Source of the DNA: CBFHSD01 sp965658375 | GTDB taxonomy: Bacteria; Bacteroidota; Bacteroidia; Flavobacteriales_G; Salibacteraceae | Direction of reading: 5' to 3' | DNA length: 64,000 bases | Assembly (NCBI GenBank): GCA_965658375.1 | Contig: CBFHSD010000010.1 | Coordinates: 1-64,000 of the forward strand | In this document: piece after piece, positions 10,601 through 18,025 of the stretch | How positions within the stretch are numbered: the first letter of the stretch is position 1 | Layout: each line of letters starts with the position of its first letter | Position numbers and translations under genes: made by a program | Notes under the pieces: generated by a model | The model's database searches: none | Told to the model about the DNA's origin: nothing | The model's input: only the letters and a program-made list of their open reading frames with translations

Positions 10601-12031
10601 CTGCTGTCTCAAAGTTTGGCTGGCTTTACCAAAGGTCAGGCAGATATGCTGAGAAAGGGAATGGGGAAAAAGAAGAAGGACATCATTGATCTGCTTCATC
10701 CTAAATTCATTGAAGGGGGAACCGCCAACGGACATCCCGAAGAAATTTTAGAAAAAGTATGGACAGATTGGGAAGCTTTTGCTTCCTATGCCTTCAACAA
10801 ATCACACAGTACCTGTTACGCTTGGATTGCTTATCAAACGGCTTATTTAAAAGCCAATTACCCAGCAGAGTATATGGCTGCGGTATTGAGCAACAACATG
10901 AACGACTTGAAGAAGGTGACCTTCTTTATGGAAGAATGCAGAAGAATGGGTGTGCCCGTTTTAGGACCAGATGTGAATGAATCTTCTCTCAAATTTACGG
11001 TGAACCAAGAAGGAGCTGTACGCTTTGGATTGGGAGCACTTAAAGGAGTAGGAGAGTCTGCTGTTTTAGCCATTATTGATGAACGCAAAGAAAACGGCAC
11101 TTACACCAGTGTGTTTGATTTATCAAAGCGTGTGAACCTAAAAGCTTGTAACAAGAAAGCATTTGAAAGTTTAGCACTAAGCGGTGGTTTTGATTCATTT
11201 TCTGGCATTGATAGGCCGCAGTATTTTGTACGCGATGAGCGCGACAGACCATTCATTGAGATGGTGGTGAAGTACGGGCAGAAAGCACAAGAAAATGAGA
11301 ACTCCTCGCAAGGTTCGCTTTTTGGAGAAAGCAGCGAAGCTGAAATACCAGAACCCTTAGCTCCTCAAGCAGAAAGCTGGGGAACCTTTGAGCGATTAAG
11401 AAAAGAGAAAGAAATTATTGGTCTGTATATCTCCGGACACCCGCTGGATGACTTTAAATTGGAGATACAGAACATGTGCAACGCCTCGTTGAGTGATTTT
11501 AACAGTGACTTAGAAGGTAGGGTTGGAGCCGAATTGAAAGCTGCAGGTATCATCACTAGCTTTCAGCATTTGACCGCGAAGAGTGGAAAGAGCTTTGGAA
11601 AGTTTGTCTTGGAAGATTATACAGATTCTTATGAATTTGTTCTCTTTGGAGATGATTACATCCGTTTTAAAGAGTACATGATGCAAGATATGTATCTATT
11701 TGTTCAGGCTAAGATTCAGAAGAAAAGATGGGGAGACCAAAAGGCAGAGCCCAAGGTGGTAAAAATGGATATGCTTGCAGAGTTGAGAGAAAAGCTCGTT
11801 TCTAACTTATTCATTGATCTAGACTTGAATGCGGTAAACAATAGTTTGATCAGTGATTTGCATGAGATGCTTGGAAAGTACGAAGGCAAAGTGGGTGTTA
11901 ACTTTAATGTGTTAGATAGAGAATCTAGAATAAAGGTTCCCTTAAAATCTAGAGAGATGAGGGTAAGCCTGACCAATGAATTTATCAAAGAATTGGACCA
12001 CAGAGAATACTTGAAGTATAATTTTAGCTAA
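7655..12031 (+). CDS. dnaE: DNA polymerase III alpha subunit with N-terminal proofreading exonuclease
   Basis: This is the replicative polymerase. Residues 1-180 form a DnaQ-type DEDDh exonuclease: DTETTG with Asp6 and Glu8, the VGHNIEFD motif, and HNASADVEAT. A linker leads to the PHP domain (HLHNHTQFS, near residue 263) and then the C-family polymerase palm, with GPGRGSAAGS near 645 and the catalytic PDIDIDF near 686. The thumb, fingers, helix-hairpin-helix region and an OB fold near 1280-1370 follow. At 1458 residues it is about 300 longer than E. coli DnaE, which the exonuclease accounts for. The fusion is known for Bacteroidota and resembles PolC logic. It is divergent from the membrane protein at 7009. 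Confidence 0.96.
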   Translation: MYLVFDTETTGLPKNYKAPVSDSDNWPRCVQLAWQIHDESGELVEVKNYIIKPEGYTIPFSATKIHGISTERAEKQGVDLQFVLDEFNKVLDKCQFVVGHNIEFDINIVGAEYHRKSTETKMMDISSLDTCSEKTALLCQIPGGRGGKFKLPQLGELHQFLFQEKFAEAHNASADVEATTRCFLELIRREQFTEEELQQEKGYLKAFRDKNREPFELIGLNIQPYSAQEVDFTETKTKKKGVSKAAKKENIAALEDVPFSHLHNHTQFSVLQATIQINNMVKKAAEEQMPALAITDHGNMMGAYVFTAAVDKHNKGVRSRNKEREENREALREQEITPIVGCEFFICADRNDKSHKDNGHQVVLLAKNRKGYHNLAKMASIAFTEGYYYVPRIDKSVVEQYAEDLICLSGNLYGEIPGKILHVGENQAEEALLWWKSLFGDDLYLELMRHGLEEEDHANKIMLDMAKKHEVKVVASNNSYYLNQADANAHDILLCIKEGERQSTPIGKGRGFRYGFPNQEFYFKTQKEMKELFADLPEAIENTNEIAAKCEGFTLARDVLLPKYDIPEQFVHAEDDADGGKRGENAFLKHLTYEGAKKRYGEVTPEIAERLNFELATIERTGYPGYFLIVQDFTTAAREMGVSVGPGRGSAAGSAVAYCIGITNVDPIKYDLLFERFLNPDRVSLPDIDIDFDDEGRQKVIDYVIDKYGSNQVAQIITYGSMAAKSAIRDAGRVLELPLPDTDRVAKLVPDMMKLNKIFGLDDKALKDKLKGNADDLKQVEELKKIAEENTLEGKTVNQARILEGSMRNTGIHACGVIITPDDITNFVPVALAKDSDMYCTQFDNAVVEDAGLLKMDFLGLKTLTLIKDSVRIVKERHDIDLDPDSFPLDDTPTYELFQRGETVGIFQYESAGMQKHMRNLKPTTFADLIAMNALYRPGPLEYIPSFIARKHGDEEIAYDLPEMKEYLEETYGITVYQEQVMLLSQSLAGFTKGQADMLRKGMGKKKKDIIDLLHPKFIEGGTANGHPEEILEKVWTDWEAFASYAFNKSHSTCYAWIAYQTAYLKANYPAEYMAAVLSNNMNDLKKVTFFMEECRRMGVPVLGPDVNESSLKFTVNQEGAVRFGLGALKGVGESAVLAIIDERKENGTYTSVFDLSKRVNLKACNKKAFESLALSGGFDSFSGIDRPQYFVRDERDRPFIEMVVKYGQKAQENENSSQGSLFGESSEAEIPEPLAPQAESWGTFERLRKEKEIIGLYISGHPLDDFKLEIQNMCNASLSDFNSDLEGRVGAELKAAGIITSFQHLTAKSGKSFGKFVLEDYTDSYEFVLFGDDYIRFKEYMMQDMYLFVQAKIQKKRWGDQKAEPKVVKMDMLAELREKLVSNLFIDLDLNAVNNSLISDLHEMLGKYEGKVGVNFNVLDRESRIKVPLKSREMRVSLTNEFIKELDHREYLKYNFS

Positions 12032-12144
12032 CTCCATTATTCTGATAAGTTAAGTAAAATAGGAAGTAAAACATTGAGAATTAATTCACCTTTGTAGACG
12101 GGTGTTGAAATAATTTTGAATCCAAATACAAGCAAATAAATAGT

Positions 12145-12462
12145 ATGGCACTAGAAATAACAGACGCGAACTTCGAACAAGAAGTAAAGCAAGCAGACAA
12201 ACCAGTAATGGTAGATTTTTGGGCTGAGTGGTGCGGTCCTTGTAAAATGATCGGCCCAGTAGTAGAAGAAATGGCTGGTGAATATGATGGGAAAGCCGTT
12301 ATCGGTAAAGTGGATGTAGATAGCAACCAAGCAGTGGCTATGGAATTTGGTATCCGCAACATTCCTACAATCTTATTCATTAAAAATGGAGAAGTAGTAG
12401 ACAAACAAGTGGGTGTTACTTCAAAAGAAAATTTGATGGCTAAGCTTGATGCATTAATGTAA
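12145..12462 (+). CDS. trxA: Thioredoxin
   Basis: This 105-residue cytoplasmic thioredoxin has the active site WAEWCGPCKM and the cis-proline motif IRNIPTILF. Length and fold order are standard and there is no signal peptide. It follows dnaE by 113 bases. A near-consensus -7 element CACCTTTG lies at 12087-12094, so it probably has its own promoter. A strong terminator follows that overlaps the stop codon of the convergent gene. Substrates are general cellular disulfides. Confidence 0.97.
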   Translation: MALEITDANFEQEVKQADKPVMVDFWAEWCGPCKMIGPVVEEMAGEYDGKAVIGKVDVDSNQAVAMEFGIRNIPTILFIKNGEVVDKQVGVTSKENLMAKLDALM

Positions 12463-12484
12463 GCGATGCTTTAATTATAGAACG

Positions 12485-12516
12485 AAGCCCTAGTCTTTTG
12501 ACTGGGGCTTTTTTTT
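12485..12516 (+). terminator. Intrinsic terminator of trxA overlapping the opposing stop codon
   Basis: An 11-bp stem with one G-U pair (12485-12495 with 12500-12510) and a TTTT loop runs into eight T residues. The last two T's of that run are part of the complement of the TAA stop of the minus-strand gene at 12515. Confidence 0.9.
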
Positions 12517-13669
12517 ATGGGCTTACTTCTTGTGCAGGTATTACACGCTCATCTAATACAAGCTCTACTCTCCTGTTTCTAGATCGACCTTCACCCGTTT
12601 CATTGGTAGCAATAGGGTGGTTTTCTCCCATGCCAACATAAGAAAGCCGCTCTTTGCTCACCTCGTTTTTTACAAGGTATTTATACACCGATTTAGCTCT
12701 ACGTTCAGACATTTTCTCATTTGCATCTTCAGAACCAATGTCATCGGTATGCCCTTCAATTATAATGCGGGCTGTAGGGTTGTTGTGCAAGTATTCGAGC
12801 ACTAGTTCCAATTCATCAAACGAGTAGTTAGACAATTCTGAAGATGAAAATTCAAAGCGTACTTTTTCAAGTACAACTCGTTTTTCTGTATTGAGTTTGA
12901 AGATGTAGTTCTCTTCTTCTATTGGTGTTAGGTTGGTGTCAGAAAAATGAACAGAACTATCAGCTAAAGCCACAGCAGGCTCTTCTTTTTTTGGAGCATC
13001 TTTCAGTTCCATTAAAGTAACTTCATCTACATAGTAATAGGCTTGAAATTTCCAATAATCAGGAATGTAGAGCTTCTTTTTCTTAAAGCGGTCTTTAAAG
13101 CGTTTTTCACTAAAATTCCCAATGGTTAAGTAGCGTTCATTACCACGTGCTTTAAAAACACCTGTTACCAAATACCACTGTGTGGTATCTGTTTGTGTTC
13201 TTAGTCCTTTTTTCTTTACATAGTTAATTTGTGGAGGGTATTTGAGCACATTGGTTTTGGAAGTATAGGCTACTCTTCTTCGCGTAAAAGAAGCGCCAAT
13301 TTGTTTCAAATAGTAATTAGTGCCTGTGGCGTCAGAAATCCACATTTCAAAATAGTAACGCTGCCCTTGTTTGAGTTTGTCTTTGAGTTCTACTTGCAGA
13401 AACTCTCTGTATTCGGGATAAATTCGAATACCTGCATAAGAGGTTCCTCGAACAGGTTTCGGTGCTTCCCATTTTTCTGTTCCTCTTGGCGGACGCATCA
13501 TTTTCCCTTCATGATAAACATCTACAGTGTTTACAAAGCGCCATGGACGATGAGTATTTCTTTTTTTACTCCCCTTGGTTTCATCAAAGCCGCTGTTTGG
13601 AACAAGGTTGAAGTCTTGGCCAAATACCACCTGAATAAAAAGACATAAAAAAGTAAGAGAGATGCGCAT
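12515..13669 (-). CDS. OmpA-family outer membrane/periplasmic protein with N-terminal beta domain
   Basis: This 384-residue exported protein starts with a signal peptide ending in VVFGQ. Residues about 20-210 look like a carbohydrate-binding-type beta-sandwich: the opening FNLVPNSGFDE is the usual start of galactose-binding-like folds in Bacteroidota envelope proteins. The C-terminal 115 residues are an OmpA peptidoglycan-binding domain, with IIIEGHTDDIGSEDANEKMSERRAKSVYKYL and RNRRVEL. It probably bridges the outer membrane or a surface glycan to peptidoglycan. The ligand of the first domain is unknown. The gene is monocistronic and convergent with trxA. Confidence 0.85.
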   Translation of the reverse strand: MRISLTFLCLFIQVVFGQDFNLVPNSGFDETKGSKKRNTHRPWRFVNTVDVYHEGKMMRPPRGTEKWEAPKPVRGTSYAGIRIYPEYREFLQVELKDKLKQGQRYYFEMWISDATGTNYYLKQIGASFTRRRVAYTSKTNVLKYPPQINYVKKKGLRTQTDTTQWYLVTGVFKARGNERYLTIGNFSEKRFKDRFKKKKLYIPDYWKFQAYYYVDEVTLMELKDAPKKEEPAVALADSSVHFSDTNLTPIEEENYIFKLNTEKRVVLEKVRFEFSSSELSNYSFDELELVLEYLHNNPTARIIIEGHTDDIGSEDANEKMSERRAKSVYKYLVKNEVSKERLSYVGMGENHPIATNETGEGRSRNRRVELVLDERVIPAQEVSP

Positions 13670-13739
13670 AACAACACAAGGTTAAGGAGAGATGGGGAGT
13701 AAACGGTGCGAAATGCTCAATATTATCAACACCTCATCA

Positions 13740-14465
13740 TTAAGAAGCTGCTACAGGCATTTCTTCAATCTTTCCTTCTTGTTGTTTAATAATGCCATTC
13801 ACAATGAAATATTGTGCTAAGGCGTAGGTTAGCATTACCACTAGGTGATCTCCTGTAAAAGAAAATGCAAAGTTACTTATTGCTAAAGCACTGTCTGAAA
13901 TCACGAATAAGAGTGCTCCAATCAATACAGACCGATAACTTTTAAATGGAACGCGATTGTATCTATTGGTGGCGCCAATTGCCATTCTGCAAATGACCAA
14001 TGAATAGATAACAATGGCAGGCCAAAGTGATCCCAAGTAAGGGAAGAGCCAATAATCGAAAGCTGCTGAGAAAATGAGAAGTAGCAGGGTAGGTAACGCA
14101 CTTTTTTTACCAATGAACCACCAAGGCAGTGTTTCTTTTGAAGTGTATAGAAAGGCTCCTATGAACCAAATGTGGGCAGTGAGAAAACTGATTAATCCGC
14201 TTAAGAAGAGCGAATCGTTATTGGATTCGAACATCAAAAGGATGTCGCCAAACAGTGAGAAAACAATAGCTCTCAACAACAGGCGATCTATAGGGTCTTT
14301 GCTTGGCCAGGTGCTGTGCAAATACCAAAGCATAAGCACAATGCAAAGCATGGGCTTGGTCATGTAGCGCAACATGGGATTGGTATCTATTTGATATTCA
14401 CCAATCAGTTCCAGAATAATGATGAAAAAGTAAGTAAGTCTAAAACCGATATGTTGATCATTCAT
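13740..14465 (-). CDS. YhhN/TMEM86 family membrane protein, predicted lysoplasmalogenase
   Basis: This 241-residue protein has about eight membrane helices and the YhhN pattern: TKPMLCIVLML, then FSLFGDILLMF, then LISFLTAHIWFIGAFLY. The human relatives TMEM86A/B cleave the vinyl-ether bond of lysoplasmalogen, giving a fatty aldehyde and a glycerophospho head group. The start codon overlaps the stop of the upstream alkylglycerol monooxygenase-like gene by 8 bases, so translation is probably coupled. That neighbour breaks a related ether bond, which supports a shared lipid pathway. Family is firm; substrate is inferred. Confidence 0.82.
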   Translation of the reverse strand: MNDQHIGFRLTYFFIIILELIGEYQIDTNPMLRYMTKPMLCIVLMLWYLHSTWPSKDPIDRLLLRAIVFSLFGDILLMFESNNDSLFLSGLISFLTAHIWFIGAFLYTSKETLPWWFIGKKSALPTLLLLIFSAAFDYWLFPYLGSLWPAIVIYSLVICRMAIGATNRYNRVPFKSYRSVLIGALLFVISDSALAISNFAFSFTGDHLVVMLTYALAQYFIVNGIIKQQEGKIEEMPVAAS

Positions 14466-15669
14466 GAATAGCCATATTATTTCTATTGAGACTCATTAAC
14501 CATATTAGAGAGGCCAATAACAACCCACTCATACTCCAGAGCAATAGTTCATTTCCGCCAAATAAGAAAAAGAGAACTAGAGATAGCAGAATTAAACGGC
14601 CTAACTCAACCGTTGTTACGATGGCGGTTTTATCAAACTGCCAACCTATGAAAAAGGCCTGTGCCAGAAGCACTACGGCTACAATTCCAGACATAGAAGT
14701 AATCATAGAAGTGTTGCTGAATAAGTAAAAAGCAACAATGGCTAAGAAAGCCACAAATTGGGTAAACAAGTACCACTGGCTTTTAGCATTTTGATTGATG
14801 TTGAACTTAGCAGGGAAACTGATTTTCTTCGTTTCTGTACGGGGAGCTGGATCAGCTGTCCAACCAGGGTTTTTCCAAAGAGTCTTCCATTTGTTTCCTA
14901 AGCCATTGGCATTTTTTATGTCGGTCCATAAATCAGCAAAAGGTTGGGTGTGTGCTTTAATGGGGTTAAAGGTGCTTAGGTTTCTGGTTACACCATAGAT
15001 CACCTTCTCTTTTTCAGGTTCAAAAGTGCCAAATATGCGATCCCAAATTATGAAGGTTCCCCCATGGTTTTTATCAATGTATTCAGGGTTTTTACCGTGG
15101 TGTACGCGGTGGTGACTTGGTGTGTTAAAGATATATTCAAACCATTTAGGCAAGTGGCGTATGGTCTCTGTATGAATCCAAAATTGATACAAGGTGGTAA
15201 AGGCTCCTACAAAAAGGAACCACTCGGGTTGGAAACCAATAATTGCTAGAGGAAGATAAAACGCAACGGTAAATACTTTTTGAAAAGACCCTTGTCTTAA
15301 AGCCACACTTAAATTGTATTCTTCGCTTTGATGGTGAACCACATGGCCCAGCCAAAAGAGATTTACCTCATGAGACATACGGTGGGCCCAATAATAAAAG
15401 AAGTCGACTCCAATAAATAGCAGGACTGTGAAGTACCATGTTTCGGGAATTTTAAAAAAATGAAAGCTTTCAAATACCAAGTAATACACCCCAATTGTAA
15501 ATACCTTGCCAAATACACCTGATACTTGCTCTACAATGCCACATGAAATATTGGAGAAAGCATCGTTTAAACGATAAAGCTTTTTGTTTTTTACACGGTC
15601 GTATAGAAGCTCAATTCCGATAAGAATAAAGTAAATGGGTATGGAAAGAATGATTGGGTTGATGTCCAT
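14458..15669 (-). CDS. Sterol desaturase/fatty acid hydroxylase superfamily, alkylglycerol monooxygenase-like
   Basis: This is a di-iron membrane hydroxylase of about 403 residues. The histidine clusters are HRMSH, HVVHHQSEEYN and HHRVHHGKN, in family order, followed by GGTFIIWDRIFGTFEPE. The pattern and the later YGVTRNLSTFNP stretch match TMEM195 (AGMO), which hydroxylates alkylglycerols so that they split to aldehyde and glycerol, using tetrahydrobiopterin in animals. An ATG 39 bases upstream (15708) exists, but the family start is at MDINPIILSIPIYF. A possible -7 element TAAATTCG lies at 15684-15691 on the minus strand. It overlaps the next gene, the YhhN protein. Confidence 0.85.
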   Translation of the reverse strand: MDINPIILSIPIYFILIGIELLYDRVKNKKLYRLNDAFSNISCGIVEQVSGVFGKVFTIGVYYLVFESFHFFKIPETWYFTVLLFIGVDFFYYWAHRMSHEVNLFWLGHVVHHQSEEYNLSVALRQGSFQKVFTVAFYLPLAIIGFQPEWFLFVGAFTTLYQFWIHTETIRHLPKWFEYIFNTPSHHRVHHGKNPEYIDKNHGGTFIIWDRIFGTFEPEKEKVIYGVTRNLSTFNPIKAHTQPFADLWTDIKNANGLGNKWKTLWKNPGWTADPAPRTETKKISFPAKFNINQNAKSQWYLFTQFVAFLAIVAFYLFSNTSMITSMSGIVAVVLLAQAFFIGWQFDKTAIVTTVELGRLILLSLVLFFLFGGNELLLWSMSGLLLASLIWLMSLNRNNMAIHE

Positions 15670-15779
15670 AAAAATCGTTTGCTCGAATTTATAAAAGTGA
15701 CAGCACATGAAAGTGAATTTATTTTATGACTAGGGCAACTTTTTTTTATCAAATTGCATCTGATAAAAGAACTCACTTG

Positions 15780-16328
15780 ATGAATCTAAATGATGAAGCG
15801 TTAATCAATGGTTGTATTGCTGGTGATCCTAGATCGCAGAAAGCCTTATATGACCGTTACTCTTCAAAAATGTTAGGAGTGTGCATGAGGTACGCAGTAG
15901 ATGAGTCTGAAGCGTATGACATGCTTCAAGATGGGTTCATTAAGGTCTTTGGAAAGATGAAAGCTTTTGAAAACACAGGGAGTTTTGAAGGCTGGGTAAG
16001 AAGAACCATGGTGAATACCTGTTTAGATCATTTGAGAAAGAACAAGAACAGAAAATACCAGGTAGATATTGATGAAGTCAATGATCTGCAATTGGATCAA
16101 CCCACCGCGATAGACAAAATGAATGCAGAAGTTTTAATCGGAATGTTGAGGTATTTGCCCGATGGCTATAGAACAGTGTTTAATCTGTTTGCCATTGAAG
16201 GATATTCTCACAAAGAAATTGCAGAACAATTGGGAGTGAGTGAAAACACTTCGAAATCTCAATTTAGAAAGGCCAGGCTGCAATTACAGCAGTTGTTAGA
16301 AAAACACGGAATTAAAAGACATGCGTAG
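15780..16328 (+). CDS. ECF-type RNA polymerase sigma factor
   Basis: This is a sigma-70 family protein of 182 residues. Region 2 is near residues 20-90 (ALYDRYSSKMLGVCMRY, then the GFIKVFGKM and WVRRTMVNTCLDHLRK stretches). Region 4 is near 120-175 (LPDGYRTVFNLFAIEGYSHKEIAEQLGVSENT). An upstream in-frame ATG at 15726 exists, but the family opening DEALINGCIAGD argues for 15780. Its 3' end overlaps the next gene by 8 bases. That gene encodes a membrane protein with an anti-sigma-like cytosolic segment, which is the classical ECF arrangement. Confidence 0.93.
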   Translation: MNLNDEALINGCIAGDPRSQKALYDRYSSKMLGVCMRYAVDESEAYDMLQDGFIKVFGKMKAFENTGSFEGWVRRTMVNTCLDHLRKNKNRKYQVDIDEVNDLQLDQPTAIDKMNAEVLIGMLRYLPDGYRTVFNLFAIEGYSHKEIAEQLGVSENTSKSQFRKARLQLQQLLEKHGIKRHA

Positions 16329-17478
16329 ACCGCAAGATGACATATCAAAATTATTTCAAGAGTCGTTAGATTCTTACACTCCAGAAGTACCTTCTGATTT
16401 GTGGAAAGGAGTAGAAGAAGGTGTGAAAAATGGAGCGAATGCAGCACAATCAGCATCTGGTTTGAATGCAAGTAACTCCAGTGGCTTGGCGTTAAAAGTT
16501 ATTGCAACATCATTTGCAATAGCAGGAAGCATAGCAGGATTCATTTATATAGCAGATACTGGTGAACCCAAAGAGCAACAATTAAAAGAAGCTCAGTACA
16601 AACAAGCAACTCAAGAGCTTTTAAAAGACAAGAATACCCCTCTAATAACAAAAGAAGAGGTGTCTCAAAATGACCGAGCAAGTCAAGTAAATGGTTCTGA
16701 CCAAAGTGATGAATCAATTGAAACTCGTTCAAATCAAGAAGGTCTTTTGGTCGATCATGCTCTTCAAGTTCCTGTTCAAACTGGAATAAGTGGAGATTCT
16801 AAAGTTGAAGTTTCAAATGATCCAGAGTCTTCAAACACCGAAATAAATGCAGCAGATGCTTCAAAGAAGGCAGCCAACAAAACATCTGAAAAGCCAATAA
16901 TAGAGCAAAAGATTGAAGTTGTTCAATTGAACTTATCGGCTCAAGAAGGAGAAGCGCCTTTCAACTTAGGGATTAAAACCAGTTGCAAAGTTAAGAACTG
17001 CCTGTTTGAATTGAGAACACCAGGAGGAGTAGTGATTAAGGCTCCAACTGCTGACACCAGCATTACACTAACGGAGCCTGGAACGTATCAAGTGTCTATG
17101 GTTTCTAGATGTACCAATGGTGAATTGCACACTCAGAGTAAATATGTGACAGTAAAGGCACAAAAAGTTGAAGAACCTCAAGAAGCAGTAATCGCAGATT
17201 TACCTGTAGATATTATTAAGGTGTTCTCTCCCAACGGAGATAACATGAATGATGTGATGGAAATACCAACTCCCGGGATTCAAGTAAAACGCTTTGAGTG
17301 GGTGGTTTTTGATCGCAGTGGACGCACGGTTATGAAAACCAATAATCCACGTTATCAATGGGATGGAACCGATGACAATCAAATGGTTCCTGAAGGAACA
17401 TATTTCTACTATGTGACTGTATACGACACAGAGGGTAATGTGTTTATGAAAAGAGGAAACGTAATGATTTCTAGATAA
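16321..17478 (+). CDS. Single-pass anti-sigma-like protein with PKD-like and gliding/T9SS C-terminal domain
   Basis: This 385-residue protein has an unusual order. Residues 1-50 are cytosolic and resemble Bacteroidota anti-sigma starts (DDISKLFQESLDSY, EVPSDLWKGVEEGV). Residues about 56-78 form one membrane helix. Residues 80-200 are a Gln/Ser/Glu-rich linker. Residues about 205-290 are a PKD-like beta fold with a Cys pair. Residues about 298-385 are a gliding-motility-associated C-terminal domain (VFSPNGDNMNDVMEI through FDRSGRTV to GTYFYYVTVYD). That last domain is normally a type B T9SS signal. Translation is coupled to the sigma factor. A role as its envelope sensor is inferred. Confidence 0.8.
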   Translation: MRRPQDDISKLFQESLDSYTPEVPSDLWKGVEEGVKNGANAAQSASGLNASNSSGLALKVIATSFAIAGSIAGFIYIADTGEPKEQQLKEAQYKQATQELLKDKNTPLITKEEVSQNDRASQVNGSDQSDESIETRSNQEGLLVDHALQVPVQTGISGDSKVEVSNDPESSNTEINAADASKKAANKTSEKPIIEQKIEVVQLNLSAQEGEAPFNLGIKTSCKVKNCLFELRTPGGVVIKAPTADTSITLTEPGTYQVSMVSRCTNGELHTQSKYVTVKAQKVEEPQEAVIADLPVDIIKVFSPNGDNMNDVMEIPTPGIQVKRFEWVVFDRSGRTVMKTNNPRYQWDGTDDNQMVPEGTYFYYVTVYDTEGNVFMKRGNVMISR

Positions 17479-17494
17479 GAAATAAAGACTCGGT

Positions 17495-18025
17495 TTAAAG
17501 TTCGACTAACTGAGAAATCCGATCGAATTTGGCGCTTGTATGAGCGCCTTTTTCGTAATGAATCATTTCTCCAGCTTCATTTAAAACAACGATATAAAGT
17601 TCTTTCTTACTGCCTTTGAGCTTGAGTAGATTTTGAAGTTTTTTAAAGTCAGCCACACAAACGTGCACATAAGAGTAAAAGTCGTAATCAGTGTTCTTGC
17701 TAATTTCTTCTTTGACTCTGTTTTTAAGTGAAGATTGCTTATTGGATAAGCAGACCATTAAGCCCGTGTTCACATTATAAACTAGACTTCCTAAGCCAGT
17801 AGAATCAATAAATTGACTGTAAAAAGGTCCTAACCAAGATTCTAAATCATCAACCCCATCTTGATTAAACATAAGTCCAAGAACGGTGTACTTTCCTTTA
17901 AATTCTTGGGGAATTTGATGCTTCTTTTCATCCAAGGATTCACTTGAGATATCTGGAAAAACTTGGGCGTAAGAATGAAGAGAGGCGAGCATAAAACCAG
18001 CAAAAAACACATGACCTAGTTTCAT
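17495..18025 (-). CDS. Secreted protein of unknown function
   Basis: This 176-residue protein has a signal peptide (GHVFFAGFMLASLHSYAQ). The remainder has an alternating strand/helix pattern reminiscent of thioredoxin-like folds (GKYTVLGLMFNQ and LYIVVLNEAGEMIHYEKG), but it has no CxxC motif. I do not recognise the family. Its ATG overlaps the stop of the upstream SPOR-repeat gene by 4 bases, so the two are co-translated and probably act together in the envelope. Confidence 0.65.
   Translation of the reverse strand: MKLGHVFFAGFMLASLHSYAQVFPDISSESLDEKKHQIPQEFKGKYTVLGLMFNQDGVDDLESWLGPFYSQFIDSTGLGSLVYNVNTGLMVCLSNKQSSLKNRVKEEISKNTDYDFYSYVHVCVADFKKLQNLLKLKGSKKELYIVVLNEAGEMIHYEKGAHTSAKFDRISQLVEL

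Noticed and set aside
15670..15708. Longer N-terminus for the AGMO-like protein starting at 15708
   Set aside because: The extra residues are polar and Cys-rich, and they lie upstream of the likely promoter element and of the family start MDINPI.
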